Below, piece by piece: positions 36,824 to 47,100 of a stretch of DNA of 64,000 nucleotides; the first letter of the stretch is position 1; the number at the start of each line of letters is the position of its first letter. The notes beneath the pieces were generated by a model. The model was not told the origin of the DNA. It saw only the letters and a program-made list of their open reading frames with translations, and did no database searches. Source of the stretch: Nostoc desertorum CM1-VF14 (GTDB taxonomy: Bacteria; Cyanobacteriota; Cyanobacteriia; Cyanobacteriales; Nostocaceae); NCBI GenBank assembly GCA_019359245.1, contig JAHHHR010000015.1, positions 62,001 through 126,000 of the forward strand, written 5' to 3'. The translations under genes were made by a program, and so were the position numbers.

Positions 36824-37408
36824 CTAACTGTGAATTCTAGGTTCTGGGTGTAAAGTCGCCAGTAACTCACTTTCGACAATTGCCAATTCATCAAGCCGTT
36901 GCATGACAATTTCTTTGTCGAAGTAAGTAGCAGCTAATACCCAATATATACCGTAGTGACGCGCTTCGGATGCCATTAGCCCACGATAAAATTTTGCTAA
37001 TTCTGGCTCTGGACAGTGAGCGGCTAATAGTCCTAGGCGTTCGTGAGAGCGAGCTTCTATTAAACCAGTGACTAGTAAGGAATCTAGGAATCGCTCAGGT
37101 TCTTTAGGGCGGACTGTAGCTTTCAAACCTGCGCCGTAGGGTGGCGGTGGTAGGGGAGCCAGGGGAATATTCCGGCGTTCTAACCATTGATTAACTAGCT
37201 CAAAGTGTTCTAGTTCTTCGCGGGCGATCGCAGTTAGTTCCCGAACCATTTTAGTATTAGAAGGGTAGCGAAACATCATGTTTAAGGCTACACCTGCTGC
37301 CTTACGTTCACAGTGCGAGTGGTCGAGTAAGATGATGTCTAAATTAGCGATCGCTTGTTCAATCCAAGCAAAACTAGTGGGTTGTTTCAGGGCGTTGATA
37401 GTCAGCAC
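36824..37408 (-). CDS. miaE: tRNA 2-methylthio-N6-isopentenyladenosine hydroxylase (MiaE)
   Basis: A 194-residue non-haem diiron hydroxylase acting on ms2i6A-37 of tRNA. Ligand motifs are visible: HSHCERKAAG, AREELEHFELV, EARSHERLGLL and SEARHYGIYW. The start is uncertain: there is no ATG, and I prefer GTG 37408 (LTINALKQPTSFAW) over TTG 37420. The VOC gene follows 18 bp downstream. Confidence 0.92.
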   Translation of the reverse strand: MLTINALKQPTSFAWIEQAIANLDIILLDHSHCERKAAGVALNMMFRYPSNTKMVRELTAIAREELEHFELVNQWLERRNIPLAPLPPPPYGAGLKATVRPKEPERFLDSLLVTGLIEARSHERLGLLAAHCPEPELAKFYRGLMASEARHYGIYWVLAATYFDKEIVMQRLDELAIVESELLATLHPEPRIHS

Positions 37409-37510
37409 AGAGTCAATCAATTTTAGATTTTAGATTTTGGATTTTTCCATAGTTTAAACCAGTAGTCTACCAAAGAAACTTTGTGCGCTTTCTCGTCAGA
37501 AAATCAAGTT

Positions 37511-37575
37511 CCTTTCTCCCTCTGCTCCCTCTGCCTCCCCTGCCTCCCCTGCTCCCCCTGCCACCCCTGCCTCTT
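37511..37575. repeat. Tandem heptamer array (CCCCTGC type)
   Basis: About nine degenerate CTCCCTCTG/CCCCTGC units directly abut the stop codon of the CheR gene. Confidence 0.85.
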
Positions 37576-39471
37576 TCATTCCTCCTGCCGCCGTTCCTCC
37601 ATTCCTTGAGTAGAAATCATACTGCTGACACTCTCTACATCTGCCATCATCAAAACTGCTCCCTGCATTTCAATGCCAAGGAGGGGAGTGATCGCTAGGT
37701 AACATTTTATTTGCCTACCTCGACGATTGGTAGCATCGAGGATCATTTCTTGAAACTGTCTTTTCCCTGATAGGGAGTCGCGGATAGCCGATCGCAACTG
37801 CTCGACGGGTAGCCCAATGTCTAGGCTGAAGATAGACTTTCCTAAAACTTCATCAGTTCGCAAGCCCCATAAATCTTCTACCATGTAGTTCCAAATTGAG
37901 ACGTTAAAGCTGCTGTCAATTACTACTATTCCAGTTTGGAGACTTTTGAGAATAGAGATCAGGAAAATATTAGTGCGATTAAGTTCTGTGGTGCGATCGC
38001 TCAACTCGCTATTAATTGTCTGTAATTCTTCATTAGTAGATTGTAATTCTTCATTCATCGTCTCCAATTCTTCGTTGGTGGATTGGAGTTCTTCGTTGGT
38101 AGTTTCTAATTCTTCGTTGGTAGATTGGAGTTCTTCGTTGGTAGTTTCTAATTCTTCGTTGGTAGATTGGAGTTCTTCGTTGGTAGTTTCTAATTCTTGT
38201 CGGGAGCGTTGTAGTGCCTCTTGGAGTTGAATGTAACGGGTGACATCATGAAAAGCGATGCTTACACCTAAGAAACTGGTGTCGGTGTCTTGCAAAGGCG
38301 TAATCCGCACATCCAGGTATTGGGTTTCTCTATTGGACAAATAGCGCTCTACATTTGTCAAGGTGATGGGACGGCGTTCACTATAAGCCTGTTCAATTAG
38401 CGATCGCAACTCAACTGGTCGATAGGAAAGTTCCAGATCCTGGAAGGGACGAGCCAAATCTCTGGGGGAAAGGGCAAACAAATTCCGCGCCTGCTCGTTC
38501 ACCAGCACTAAAGTTCCATTGTTATCAATAACTACTTGGGCGATTGGTGCTGTGTCAAAACCCATATCTCGCAACCGGAGGTTTCGAGACAGACGGCTGC
38601 TAGATTCGTCATCTGTTGAATTTGCCATAACTAACAGGCGATTGCGGGTATTTATCGGGGATATCTTAGTAAATATCCGATTTTTCAAGTCCAGTGGCGT
38701 AAACAGACTCGAATGCATCAATAACATCTCCGCTTTTCCCAAAAACAGATAGCCTACATCGTTTAGTGCAAAATGAAACCGGGACAGAATTCGCGCTTGA
38801 GTCTCAGAATTAAAATACATGATCGCATTGCGACTAACCAACAAGTCTAAACGCGAAATGGGCGCATCTTGAAGCAAATCGTGACGACCAAAAATTACTG
38901 AGCGGCGTAAGTCTTGGCGGAAGACATAGCGGTTCCCAGCAATCTCAAAGTATTTCTGCCGCAGTTCGTCTGGTACAGTCTGGATTTGTTTTGCTGAATA
39001 TACAGCAAGACGTGCCTGATTGAGAGCCTCTTCATCTACATCAGTGGCGTAGATTTTCACTCGTTGGCGAAATTCCTCTGCTCCCAATATTTCAGCCATC
39101 AATATTGCCAGGGTATAAGCTTCTTCTCCAGAAGCACAGCCAGCGCTCCAAATCCGAATTTGGTCAGAACTTTTTTTATTTTTAATCAGATTAGGCAACA
39201 CTTGCTCTGCTAGATATTCCCAAGCTGATGAATCTCGAAAAAAAGCGGTGACGTTAATTAGGATAGTGTTGAAAAGATAATTGAATTCTTCTGGATCAAC
39301 TTCTAGATAGTCTAGATAATCTCCAAAGCTCTCTATGCTTAATGACTGCATTCGCTTGCATACGCGACGCATCAAAGTTGAGCGCTTATAGCCTGTAAAA
39401 TCAAATCCCCGGCTTTGTCTAAGATAAACTAGTAGATTTTCAAATTCGGGGTCTTTTTCTGGGGAAGTCAT
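37576..39471 (-). CDS. CheR-type methyltransferase with coiled coil and PAS domains
   Basis: A 631-residue protein. Residues 1-270 are a CheR methyltransferase (SRGFDFTGYKRSTLMRRV, WSAGCASGEEAYTLAI for SAM binding, IYATDVDEEALNQAR, LDLLVSRNAIMYF). A first PAS is around 310-420. Residues about 425-500 are a long coiled coil built from 14-residue repeats (NEELQSTNEELETT). A second PAS lies at 510-620. The normal role is glutamate methylation of chemoreceptors; here no receptor is adjacent. A CheB gene lies 415 bp upstream on the same strand. Confidence 0.93.
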   Translation of the reverse strand: MTSPEKDPEFENLLVYLRQSRGFDFTGYKRSTLMRRVCKRMQSLSIESFGDYLDYLEVDPEEFNYLFNTILINVTAFFRDSSAWEYLAEQVLPNLIKNKKSSDQIRIWSAGCASGEEAYTLAILMAEILGAEEFRQRVKIYATDVDEEALNQARLAVYSAKQIQTVPDELRQKYFEIAGNRYVFRQDLRRSVIFGRHDLLQDAPISRLDLLVSRNAIMYFNSETQARILSRFHFALNDVGYLFLGKAEMLLMHSSLFTPLDLKNRIFTKISPINTRNRLLVMANSTDDESSSRLSRNLRLRDMGFDTAPIAQVVIDNNGTLVLVNEQARNLFALSPRDLARPFQDLELSYRPVELRSLIEQAYSERRPITLTNVERYLSNRETQYLDVRITPLQDTDTSFLGVSIAFHDVTRYIQLQEALQRSRQELETTNEELQSTNEELETTNEELQSTNEELETTNEELQSTNEELETMNEELQSTNEELQTINSELSDRTTELNRTNIFLISILKSLQTGIVVIDSSFNVSIWNYMVEDLWGLRTDEVLGKSIFSLDIGLPVEQLRSAIRDSLSGKRQFQEMILDATNRRGRQIKCYLAITPLLGIEMQGAVLMMADVESVSSMISTQGMEERRQEE

Positions 39472-39886
39472 AGGTTAGGAGCAGAGGGCTGGGGGCAAAA
39501 GAGTTGAGTTAGGAACTGCGTTTGAGAGTATCAAAGACTCAATTAATGAGTTCTAATACCAATTTTGTATGAAGATGCACATAATTAGTCCCCCCTTGTG
39601 AACGGGGGACGGCGTAGCCGGGGGGTAAATATATGCAGCTTCACAAAGAAACGGTATTAGGGACTTCCAACTAAAAAAATATCCTATCGCAGTGTAGGTA
39701 GGGGGAGAAAGAAAAATATTATATGAGTAAATTGGATAATTAATTTTCTGGAAATCCTTTAGGAATAAGAATCAAATAACATATAACTTATATCCTTGGC
39801 TTACCTCACCCTCAATCTCTCTTTTTATAAAGGAGAGGGAAGCTAGATACAAGTTAAAGTTTTGCATTTTATTTAATTCACGTTCC
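39472..39886. other. Intergenic region with an inverted-repeat element
   Basis: Contains the element at 39553-39660 and one copy of a 33-bp repeat (39659-39691) also found at 41302. There is no gene. Confidence 0.6.
39553..39660. mobile_element. MITE-like element with CTAATACC ends
   Basis: The left end CTAATACCAATTTTGTATGA and the right end, inverse CTAATACCGTTTCTTTGTGA, share most bases over 28 bp. The inside is GTCCCCCCTTGTGAACGGGG plus a CGTAGCCG repeat. No ORF. Confidence 0.65.
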
Positions 39887-40504
39887 TTAGTAAGATTCTC
39901 TCATGACCAAAGTTACCAAGGCGCGAGAGATTTCATCGAGGGAGAGAATAAAATCTACCTTACCAGTTCGAATTGCGGCGGAAGGCATTCCGGAAAATTC
40001 GGCGGTTTTTACGTCTTGAACAATGACGATACCGCCCATTTTTTTAATTGCTTCTACTCCCATTGCACCGTCGCTACCCGTTCCAGTTAGCACAAGTCCG
40101 ATCGCTCTATCTTTGTAATTGGCTGCAACCGATTCAAATAACAGGTCAGCCGAAGGACGTAAAAAATTTACTAATTTTGACTGTGATAAGGAAAGAGTGC
40201 CGTTACTCTTAACCAACAAGTGACGATTAGGTGGAGCAATGTAAGCCATCCCTGGGGTAAGGCAATCTCCCTCCTTTGCCTTTTTGACAGTAAAAGCCGT
40301 ATGCCGTGTGAGAATTTCTGCCATCAGGGACGGATATTTGGGAGCGAGGTGTTGCACAATCGCGATCGCGGCTGTAAATTCTGGAGGTAGAGTCGATAGT
40401 ACTTTAATTAAAGCACGTAGACCGCCTGCTGAGGCTGCGATCGCGACAATATCAAAGGCAGCATTAGTAAAGTGAGGTAGATGATTGTTGGCATTTTCTG
40501 CCAT
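39887..40504 (-). CDS. Stand-alone CheB-type methylesterase
   Basis: A 205-residue CheB catalytic domain without receiver domain. The catalytic triad regions are visible: IAASAGGLRALI (Ser), IAIVQHLAPKYPS (His) and VLTGTGSDGAMGVEAIKKMG (Asp). In classical chemotaxis it removes methyl groups from receptors. Without a receiver it cannot be switched by CheA in the usual way. It is upstream of the CheR-PAS gene and probably works with it. Confidence 0.93.
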   Translation of the reverse strand: MAENANNHLPHFTNAAFDIVAIAASAGGLRALIKVLSTLPPEFTAAIAIVQHLAPKYPSLMAEILTRHTAFTVKKAKEGDCLTPGMAYIAPPNRHLLVKSNGTLSLSQSKLVNFLRPSADLLFESVAANYKDRAIGLVLTGTGSDGAMGVEAIKKMGGIVIVQDVKTAEFSGMPSAAIRTGKVDFILSLDEISRALVTLVMRESY

Positions 40505-40759
40505 TTTGATAAATAATATTTTGCAGCTTTAAATATCTACGCAATCTCTTTAGTTACAAATAACATTAATCAAGTTATAATTTTTCTTTTTCATCCTTGA
40601 TTTAAATAAATTATACAGTATATTTGAACTAATCCAGCATTCTTTTGCCTTTATTTATTAGTTTATATCGGCTAATCTCCCTACTTTAGAACGCGTTTTG
40701 CCTGCATCGGAAAGCTTTGTGGCTATTTTTAAATCTCCCTTATAAAACTGAGTTACGAA

Positions 40760-41236
40760 TTATTTCCTTCGCTTTGGTATAGGACGCATTGCTTCACGGC
40801 CCAGCATAAACATCCCCGTCACACCCAAACTGACAAACCAAACATATTGATACCAATATTGCCGAATCTGCTCACCCGTACTCAGTTCTGGACGCAACGT
40901 GTTTAAGTACAGCAGCAGCACTAATATCATCAGCGCCCCAAAACCAACAAAGGTTAAGCCAACACAAATTCGTGCAGGTTGCAGTTCAAAATCATTAATA
41001 GTGTCTAGGTCAATTTCTGCTAATTCCTTAAAAGAATCATCTGCCAAAACTGAGGTTGCTTGGAATCTATTGCTCAGTTTTGGTGGTAAAATCGGCGACA
41101 GTACCGCTACGGTTGGGCGCCGTAGTAAAGCCTCTGTATCTCGCAACAATTCTAATGGCTTACGGGTAGTAGCTGGTTGAGCAAACTCTAAATTGTCTGT
41201 GGGAGTTGAGGCATTGGCTTTGCTTTCAAAATCCAT
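40760..41236 (-). CDS. Small two-helix membrane protein of unknown function
   Basis: A 158-residue protein. The first 100 residues are hydrophilic, with a conserved-looking LELLRDTEALLRRPTVAVLS segment. Two membrane helices follow (ICVGLTFVGFGALMILVLLL and YQYVWFVSLGVTGMFMLG), then a basic tail (PIPKRRK). I favour ATG 41236; ATG 41266 is also in frame. It probably belongs to a cyanobacteria-specific family; its function is unknown to me. Confidence 0.65.
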   Translation of the reverse strand: MDFESKANASTPTDNLEFAQPATTRKPLELLRDTEALLRRPTVAVLSPILPPKLSNRFQATSVLADDSFKELAEIDLDTINDFELQPARICVGLTFVGFGALMILVLLLYLNTLRPELSTGEQIRQYWYQYVWFVSLGVTGMFMLGREAMRPIPKRRK

Positions 41237-41398
41237 AGTACGCTTTGGAAGAACCAGAATATACATAGCCTAGCGAATCAGGAGACAAATGCAGCAAAAT
41301 AAGGGACTTCCAACTAAAAAAATATCCTATCGCATTTAGGGCAAGACGCTCAGTGATCCCCTGTCTCCTTAAATTTTTGGAGTTCACTGAATTACAAA

Positions 41399-42661
41399 TT
41401 ATTCGTCCATTTCTTTTAATGTAGCTAATGCCGACGGAGATAGACGGCTGAGATAGCGGAATATCCAGTATTTGAAGATAGTGTTTAAAATTACCGGAAA
41501 TGTCGCAATAAATAAAAATATTGCGTTTCTAGTAGCTGGCAAACCCAAATGCCCTGCCAAACCTTCAAGAATAATCTCCCACCCATGTGGTGAGTGAAAC
41601 CCTACGAAGGTATCTGTCAAGAGAATGATTAAAAAAGCTTTGGCACTATCACTAAGACCAAAGACAATAGTATCCATAAAAGACTTCACTATTACAATTT
41701 CTCTTTTGCTTAGAACGATGATTATGCTAAAAGAAGCTATTGCAATTAAATCTGCAATAATGTTGCTAATATCATTAATGATTTGAATATGAGATTTCTT
41801 AGCTATTTCAATTGCTTTATTTCTTATTTTTTCTTGAGTTACATTTGAAAAAGGTGGAGGCGCTTGATTAAGTAAATATTCAAATCTCAATTCTTCTTGA
41901 AAATTATATAATTCATGAAGAGCTTCTTTTTCTACATCAGAATTGATAAAAATTTGAGTTTGGTTTTCTTTTATATTTTTTTCTAATATAGGAATTATTA
42001 AGAATTCTTTAGATAAATGCTGAGTTAAAATAGGTATAATAATTAGAGATATTAAAAATCTCAAAGCAATCCTTGTTTTATTTCGAGAAATTCGGTAATT
42101 TCTCATAAATTCTTCTTCTCCCTGCGGGAAAAAATTTGCTTTAATTTTATTAAGCCTTTTACCAATAGATCTAGATGGAGGTGTAACTGGAATATCATTA
42201 ACCTTAGATAAATCTGGCTGTTTGTTAATTTCGCTCTGGTTAATTTGTAGTGATTGAGAATTTGAAACTAACGCGCTGTCCTGAATTAGCTCATCTTTGA
42301 TAAGGTACTTCTCTAAAACTTCATCAATCACCTTCAAGTTTTCTAATAAAGCAGAATTAGATAAATTGACAATTTTACGACTAAGCCGAAACTCTATCAG
42401 TCTTACTTTGATAATAGTTAAATTTTTATCGAGGTATACTTGCCAATAAGACATTACGTTTTCAGTATAATCTGCTGATTTTGAAGAAATTTTATTGCCG
42501 TTAAAATGTTCTCTCTCAATGTTTTTAATTCTCTGAGCCGCTTGTTGAGCTTCTAAGAGTGCCCTTTCTGGTGTATCTAAAAACCAAACATTCAGCGATC
42601 GCAAAGATTTTTTGATATTTGTGCGAAGTAAATTTGCAGTTTTGGTAAATGGATTTTTCAT
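41399..42661 (-). CDS. pxcA: Proton extrusion protein PxcA (CemA family)
   Basis: A 420-residue membrane protein of the CemA/PxcA family, involved in light-induced proton efflux and pH balance; CemA is the chloroplast homologue. The long hydrophilic N-terminal part includes SYWQVYLDKNL. Conserved C-terminal segments are DTFVGFHSPHGWEIILEGLAG and FPVILNTIFKYWIFRYLSRLSP. There are about four membrane helices (around residues 205-225 and in the last 140). ATG 42661 is chosen with GAGAG upstream; the longer frame starts with an extra 15 residues. Confidence 0.93.
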   Translation of the reverse strand: MKNPFTKTANLLRTNIKKSLRSLNVWFLDTPERALLEAQQAAQRIKNIEREHFNGNKISSKSADYTENVMSYWQVYLDKNLTIIKVRLIEFRLSRKIVNLSNSALLENLKVIDEVLEKYLIKDELIQDSALVSNSQSLQINQSEINKQPDLSKVNDIPVTPPSRSIGKRLNKIKANFFPQGEEEFMRNYRISRNKTRIALRFLISLIIIPILTQHLSKEFLIIPILEKNIKENQTQIFINSDVEKEALHELYNFQEELRFEYLLNQAPPPFSNVTQEKIRNKAIEIAKKSHIQIINDISNIIADLIAIASFSIIIVLSKREIVIVKSFMDTIVFGLSDSAKAFLIILLTDTFVGFHSPHGWEIILEGLAGHLGLPATRNAIFLFIATFPVILNTIFKYWIFRYLSRLSPSALATLKEMDE

Positions 42662-42976
42662 TGTATATGACTCTCTATATAATGTATATTTTAGATATAT
42701 AAGCATTTAAAATGGGTAATATCTAGGTTAAAAAATTACTGAATTTTCCTTTGATAAATTATAAAAAAGTGCTGAGAAAACCCACTATTTTTAAAGATCG
42801 GATTAGAGAAGCCCCAATGTCGTCGAGTCTTGACGGTTAACACTCAACACTCAACAGTCTTTCGTGTTATCCCATCCCCTTTTAGAGGTGGGATGAGCTT
42901 AAATTATTTGTATATTTGTAAGGGTGCAAGGTCTTGCGCCCTTATAATTAGATGTTTTTTTAACTGAAAATGCCTT
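42662..42976. other. Divergent intergenic region with two palindromes
   Basis: The hairpins ATCCCATC...GGTGGGAT (42869-42893) and GTAAGGGTGCAAG...CTTGCGCCCTTA (42918-42944) lie just upstream of the glycosyltransferase. There is no gene. Confidence 0.6.
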
Positions 42977-44164
42977 ATGAGTTTGAGTCTGTGCATGATT
43001 GTGAAAAACGAAGCCGCAACACTGCCTAAATGCCTGGATAGTGTCAGAAAAGTGGTAGATGAAATGGTAGTCTTGGATACAGGCTCAATTGATCGCACTC
43101 CCTATATTGCCCAACAACTCGGTGCAAAAGTCTATCATTTCAAATGGTGTAATGATTTCAGTGCTGCTCGCAATGCAGCTCTAAAATATGTCACTGGTGA
43201 TTGGATTCTGGTATTAGATGCTGATGAGACTCTGACTCCAGCAATTGTACCGCAGTTGCGAGAGGCGATCGCAAGAGACGAATATCTGCTCATCAACCTT
43301 GTTCGCCAGGAAGTTGGTGCAGAACAATCTCCCTATTCTCTGGTTTCCAGACTGTTTCGCAATCATCCAGATATTCATTTTGACCGTCCTTACCATGCCT
43401 TAGTGGATGATAGCGTGTCAGCAATTTTAACCAAAGAACCCCATTGGCAAGTAGGCTATTTACCAGGAGTGGCACTTTTACACGTAGGATATCAAAAAAG
43501 TGCGATCGCTCAAAATAACAAATATGCCAAAGCAGCTACGGCGATGGAAGGGTTTCTTGCTACTCATCCTGATGACCCCTATGTTTGCAGCAAATTAGGA
43601 GCATTGTATGTGGAAACCGGGAAGATTACCCAAGGTATGGAGTTGCTTAGACGAGGAATTATTAGTGCTGAAGAAAACTACGATATTTTATATGAACTCC
43701 ACTATCATTTAGGCATTGCTTACAGTCGCTTGCAAAAATTTACACAGGCTATTTCTCATTATCAAGCTGCCATCAAATTGCCAATTTACCCCATACTCAA
43801 ACTAGGCGCATACAACAACTTAGGTAACTTACTCAAAGCAGCAGGAGATTTTAACGGCGCGAAAACTGCTTACGCCACAACTTTAAAAATTGACCCTAAT
43901 TTTGTTTTTGGACATTATAATTTGGCGATGATATTTAAAGCTTTGGGTTTATTTACAGATGCGATCGCATATTATCAAAATGCAATCGCGTTAAATCCCA
44001 ACTATGCCGAAGCCTATCAAAATTTAGGGGTGGTATTGCTTAAAGTTGGCAATCATCAAGATAGTTTAACAGCTTTTAGAAAAGCGATTGCCCTTCATGA
44101 AAGGTATAATCCCGAAGAGGCGAAGAGACTACGCCAGGGGTTGCGGGAGATGGAGTTGATGTAA
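42977..44164 (+). CDS. Family 2 glycosyltransferase with TPR repeats
   Basis: A 395-residue protein. Residues 1-200 are a GT2 domain of the SunS/TPR type (LSLCMIVKNEAATLPKCLDS, EMVVLDTGSIDRTPYIA, DFSAARNAAL, VLDADETLTP). Residues 200-390 hold about five TPR units (GELL-like LGAYNNLGNLLKAAGDFNGA, FGHYNLAMIFKALGLFTDA, AEAYQNLGVVLLKVGNHQDS). Acceptor unknown, possibly protein or exopolysaccharide. The stop codon is followed at once by the ATG of the hybrid kinase (ATGTAAATG), so they form one transcription unit. Confidence 0.92.
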   Translation: MSLSLCMIVKNEAATLPKCLDSVRKVVDEMVVLDTGSIDRTPYIAQQLGAKVYHFKWCNDFSAARNAALKYVTGDWILVLDADETLTPAIVPQLREAIARDEYLLINLVRQEVGAEQSPYSLVSRLFRNHPDIHFDRPYHALVDDSVSAILTKEPHWQVGYLPGVALLHVGYQKSAIAQNNKYAKAATAMEGFLATHPDDPYVCSKLGALYVETGKITQGMELLRRGIISAEENYDILYELHYHLGIAYSRLQKFTQAISHYQAAIKLPIYPILKLGAYNNLGNLLKAAGDFNGAKTAYATTLKIDPNFVFGHYNLAMIFKALGLFTDAIAYYQNAIALNPNYAEAYQNLGVVLLKVGNHQDSLTAFRKAIALHERYNPEEAKRLRQGLREMELM

Positions 44165-47100
44165 ATGTCAGGGGCCAATTATTCGCTGGGAACTTGTAAA
44201 GAAGAGGGAATGGTGCTTCAGTTGGCTGATGGCACTATCCAGGCTTGCAATGCGGCTTGCGATCGCATTTTGGGACTGACCGCAGAGCAGCTTGTAGGGC
44301 AAAATTGGCTCAATCCCAAGTGGCAATTTATTCATGAAAATGGCTCTTTTTTGCCCAGTGAGACTCACCCAGCGATCGCTGCCTGTAAAACAGGTAAACC
44401 TTGCTTAAATGTTGTCTGTGGCTTCCATAAACCAAATGGTGAGCTAGTTTGGTTATTGTTGTCTTCACAACCTCTATTCCAAACTGGAGCTAGCACTCCC
44501 TACGCGATCGTTACAACTTTTTCGGATATTACTGAATCTAAGCACGCACAGCTTGAGGAAAACTTTAGCTGCGATCAAGATACTCAACGAGTTGAAAAAG
44601 ACGCAAGAGAGCAGGTAGCCACTGAGCGTAGCCGAAGTGGAGCAAAGAGAAAAAAGGAGAATTCTATCCCCCTGCTTCCTTCCCCCTGCCTCTTCGTTGA
44701 TACAGATGAATTTAAGCCACAGTGGGATGGTCAACGTCTGTTTCAAAAAATTGCTGGCACTCTTCCGGGGATACTCTACATTTATGACCTAATTGAGCAG
44801 CGAAATTCTTACATTAATTATGAAATTGCTCAAGGTTGGGGCTACACACCAGCAGAAATCCAGGCAATGGGAAAGGAGTTATTTACCCAACTTCTACACT
44901 CCGAAGATTTGGCTAGACTCCCTAGCTATTTTGAAAAATTTAATTCTGCTGCTCAGGGCGAAGTCCTCACCTTTGAGTACCGAATTCGACATAGTAATGG
45001 AGAGTGGCGCTGGTTTTGTAGCTATGACACTGTATACAGCAGAACTGCTGAAGGATTGCCACAATATCTTTTGGGGATCGCTTTTGATATTACAGAGCGA
45101 CGACACATAGAAATTTCTTTGCGGCAAAGTAACGAAAGGTTTGAGCTAGCAGCAGCAGCGGTTAATTGTCTAATTTACGACTGGGAGATTCACAGAGGTA
45201 GTGTGGAAAGAACCCAAGGTCTAACCGAGGTTTTTGGCTACACACAACAAGAAACTGAACCTACCTTCGAGTGGTGGCAACAACTCATCCACCCTGATGA
45301 CCAACAAAGAGTTAATGACCAGTTCATCGCTAGTATGAACAGTGGGAACCGTTATAACATCGAGTACCGAGTCCGTCACAAAGATGGCCGCTATTTGTGG
45401 GTGGTAGACCAGGGGTTTGCTGTCCGGGATGCAAATGGTCAAGTAGTTAGGGTAGTTGGTGCTAGTACTGATATTACTGAACAGCAAGTTGCGTTGCGCG
45501 AACGCCAGCGAGTTGAAGCAAACTTGCGCGAGAGCGAAGAACGGATTCGGTTAGCCACTACGGCTGCTGAACTGGGTATGTGGTTTTGGAATATCACCAC
45601 CAACGAGTTAATTTGGACAGAGAAATGTAAACAGTTGTTTGGACTAGCTCCAGAAGTCGAAATGGACTATGAGCTTTTCCTTAACTGCATACATCCAGAT
45701 GACTGTCAACGCATTAATGAAGCGATCGCCCGCTCTTTTCAGGAAAAGGTTGAGTGTGACATTGAATACCGCAGCGTTTGGCCTGATGGTACCATTCATT
45801 GGATTGCTACCAAAGGTCGTGTCTTTTACGATACTGAGAAGCCAGCCCGAATGATGGGTACTACCCAGGATATTACCCAGCGCAAACAAGCAGAAAATGA
45901 TTTGCGCCAGCGCGAAACTCAATTAAGGCGGTTAGTTGATTCTAATATTATTGGCATTATCTTCGCCACTCCTGACTGCATTACTGAGGCAAACGAGGCT
46001 TTTTTAGAAATGGTGGGTTATAGCCGAGAGGAACTCTTGGCAGGTAAGATATGCAGACCACACATCACCCCGCCTGAATATCACACTTTTGATGATCTGG
46101 GGCTAGAGCAACTTTTAACGGTTGGAGTATGTACTCCCTATGAAAAAGAATACATCTGCAAAGATGGTTCCCGTATTCCCATACTAATCGGTGGTGCTTT
46201 AGTGGAGCGAGATCCAACGTCTTGGATCTGTTTTATTCTTGACCTAACTCCCAGGAAGCAATTAGAACAGGCACTTAGGCAACAAGCAGAGGAACTCAAA
46301 CAGGCAAACCAGAACAAAGATGAGTTTCTCGCTATTCTTTCCCATGAATTGCGATCGCCCCTCAACCCTATTTTAGGCTGGTCATCGCTACTCAAAAGCC
46401 GCAAATTTGATGAAGCTACTACAAATCGTGCTTTGGAAACCATCGAAAGAAATGCTCAATTGCAGATTCAATTAATTGATGAGTTGTTGGATGTATCCCG
46501 AATTATTCGTGGTAAGTTAAACCTGACTTTTGCCACTGTTAATCTGGTAGCTGTAATTGATGCTGCATTAGAAACAGTCAGGTTAATAGCCCAAACCAAA
46601 TCCATCCAAATCAGCATACAGCTTGACCCCAATGTTGGTAGAGTGTTAGGCGATTATTATCGCTTACAGCAAGTTGTAGGGAATTTACTATCGAACGCAG
46701 TCAAGTTCACTCCCCGTAATGGATCTGTGGAAGTCAGGCTATCATTGACTCGGGAATTGAATTCCAACTCAGCACTGATTCAAGTTAAAGACACAGGTCA
46801 AGGTATTTCTCCTGAATTCCTACCTCACATATTTGAATATTTTCGTCAAGCCGATAGCAGCACAACCAGAAAATTTGGCGGGCTGGGGTTGGGATTGGCA
46901 ATAGTTCGCCACCTGGTAGAGTTGCATGGTGGAACTGTAACAGCAGCTAGCCCAGGAATTGGACAGGGAGCAATTTTTACTGTCAAGCTGCCCGTGATGA
47001 AGGAGAGTGAGGGAGTAGGGGAGGCAGGGGGAGCAGAGGAAGCAGAGGAGGCAGGGGAGGAATTTGACTCGTCACTTCTGTTTGGACTACGGGTATTGAT

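Larger units (their letters stand above)
39659..41334 (+). repeat. Two perfect 33-bp direct repeats, 1.64 kb apart
   Basis: The sequence starting AGGGACTTCCAACTAAAAAA occurs at 39659-39691 and 41302-41334 without a mismatch. The copies flank the cheB gene and the small membrane protein gene (feature limits are the outer ends of the pair). Confidence 0.9.

Noticed and set aside
37946..38230. Plus-strand frame with SSLVVSNSSLVDW repeats
   Set aside because: It is the reverse strand of the 14-residue coiled-coil repeats in the CheR-PAS gene.
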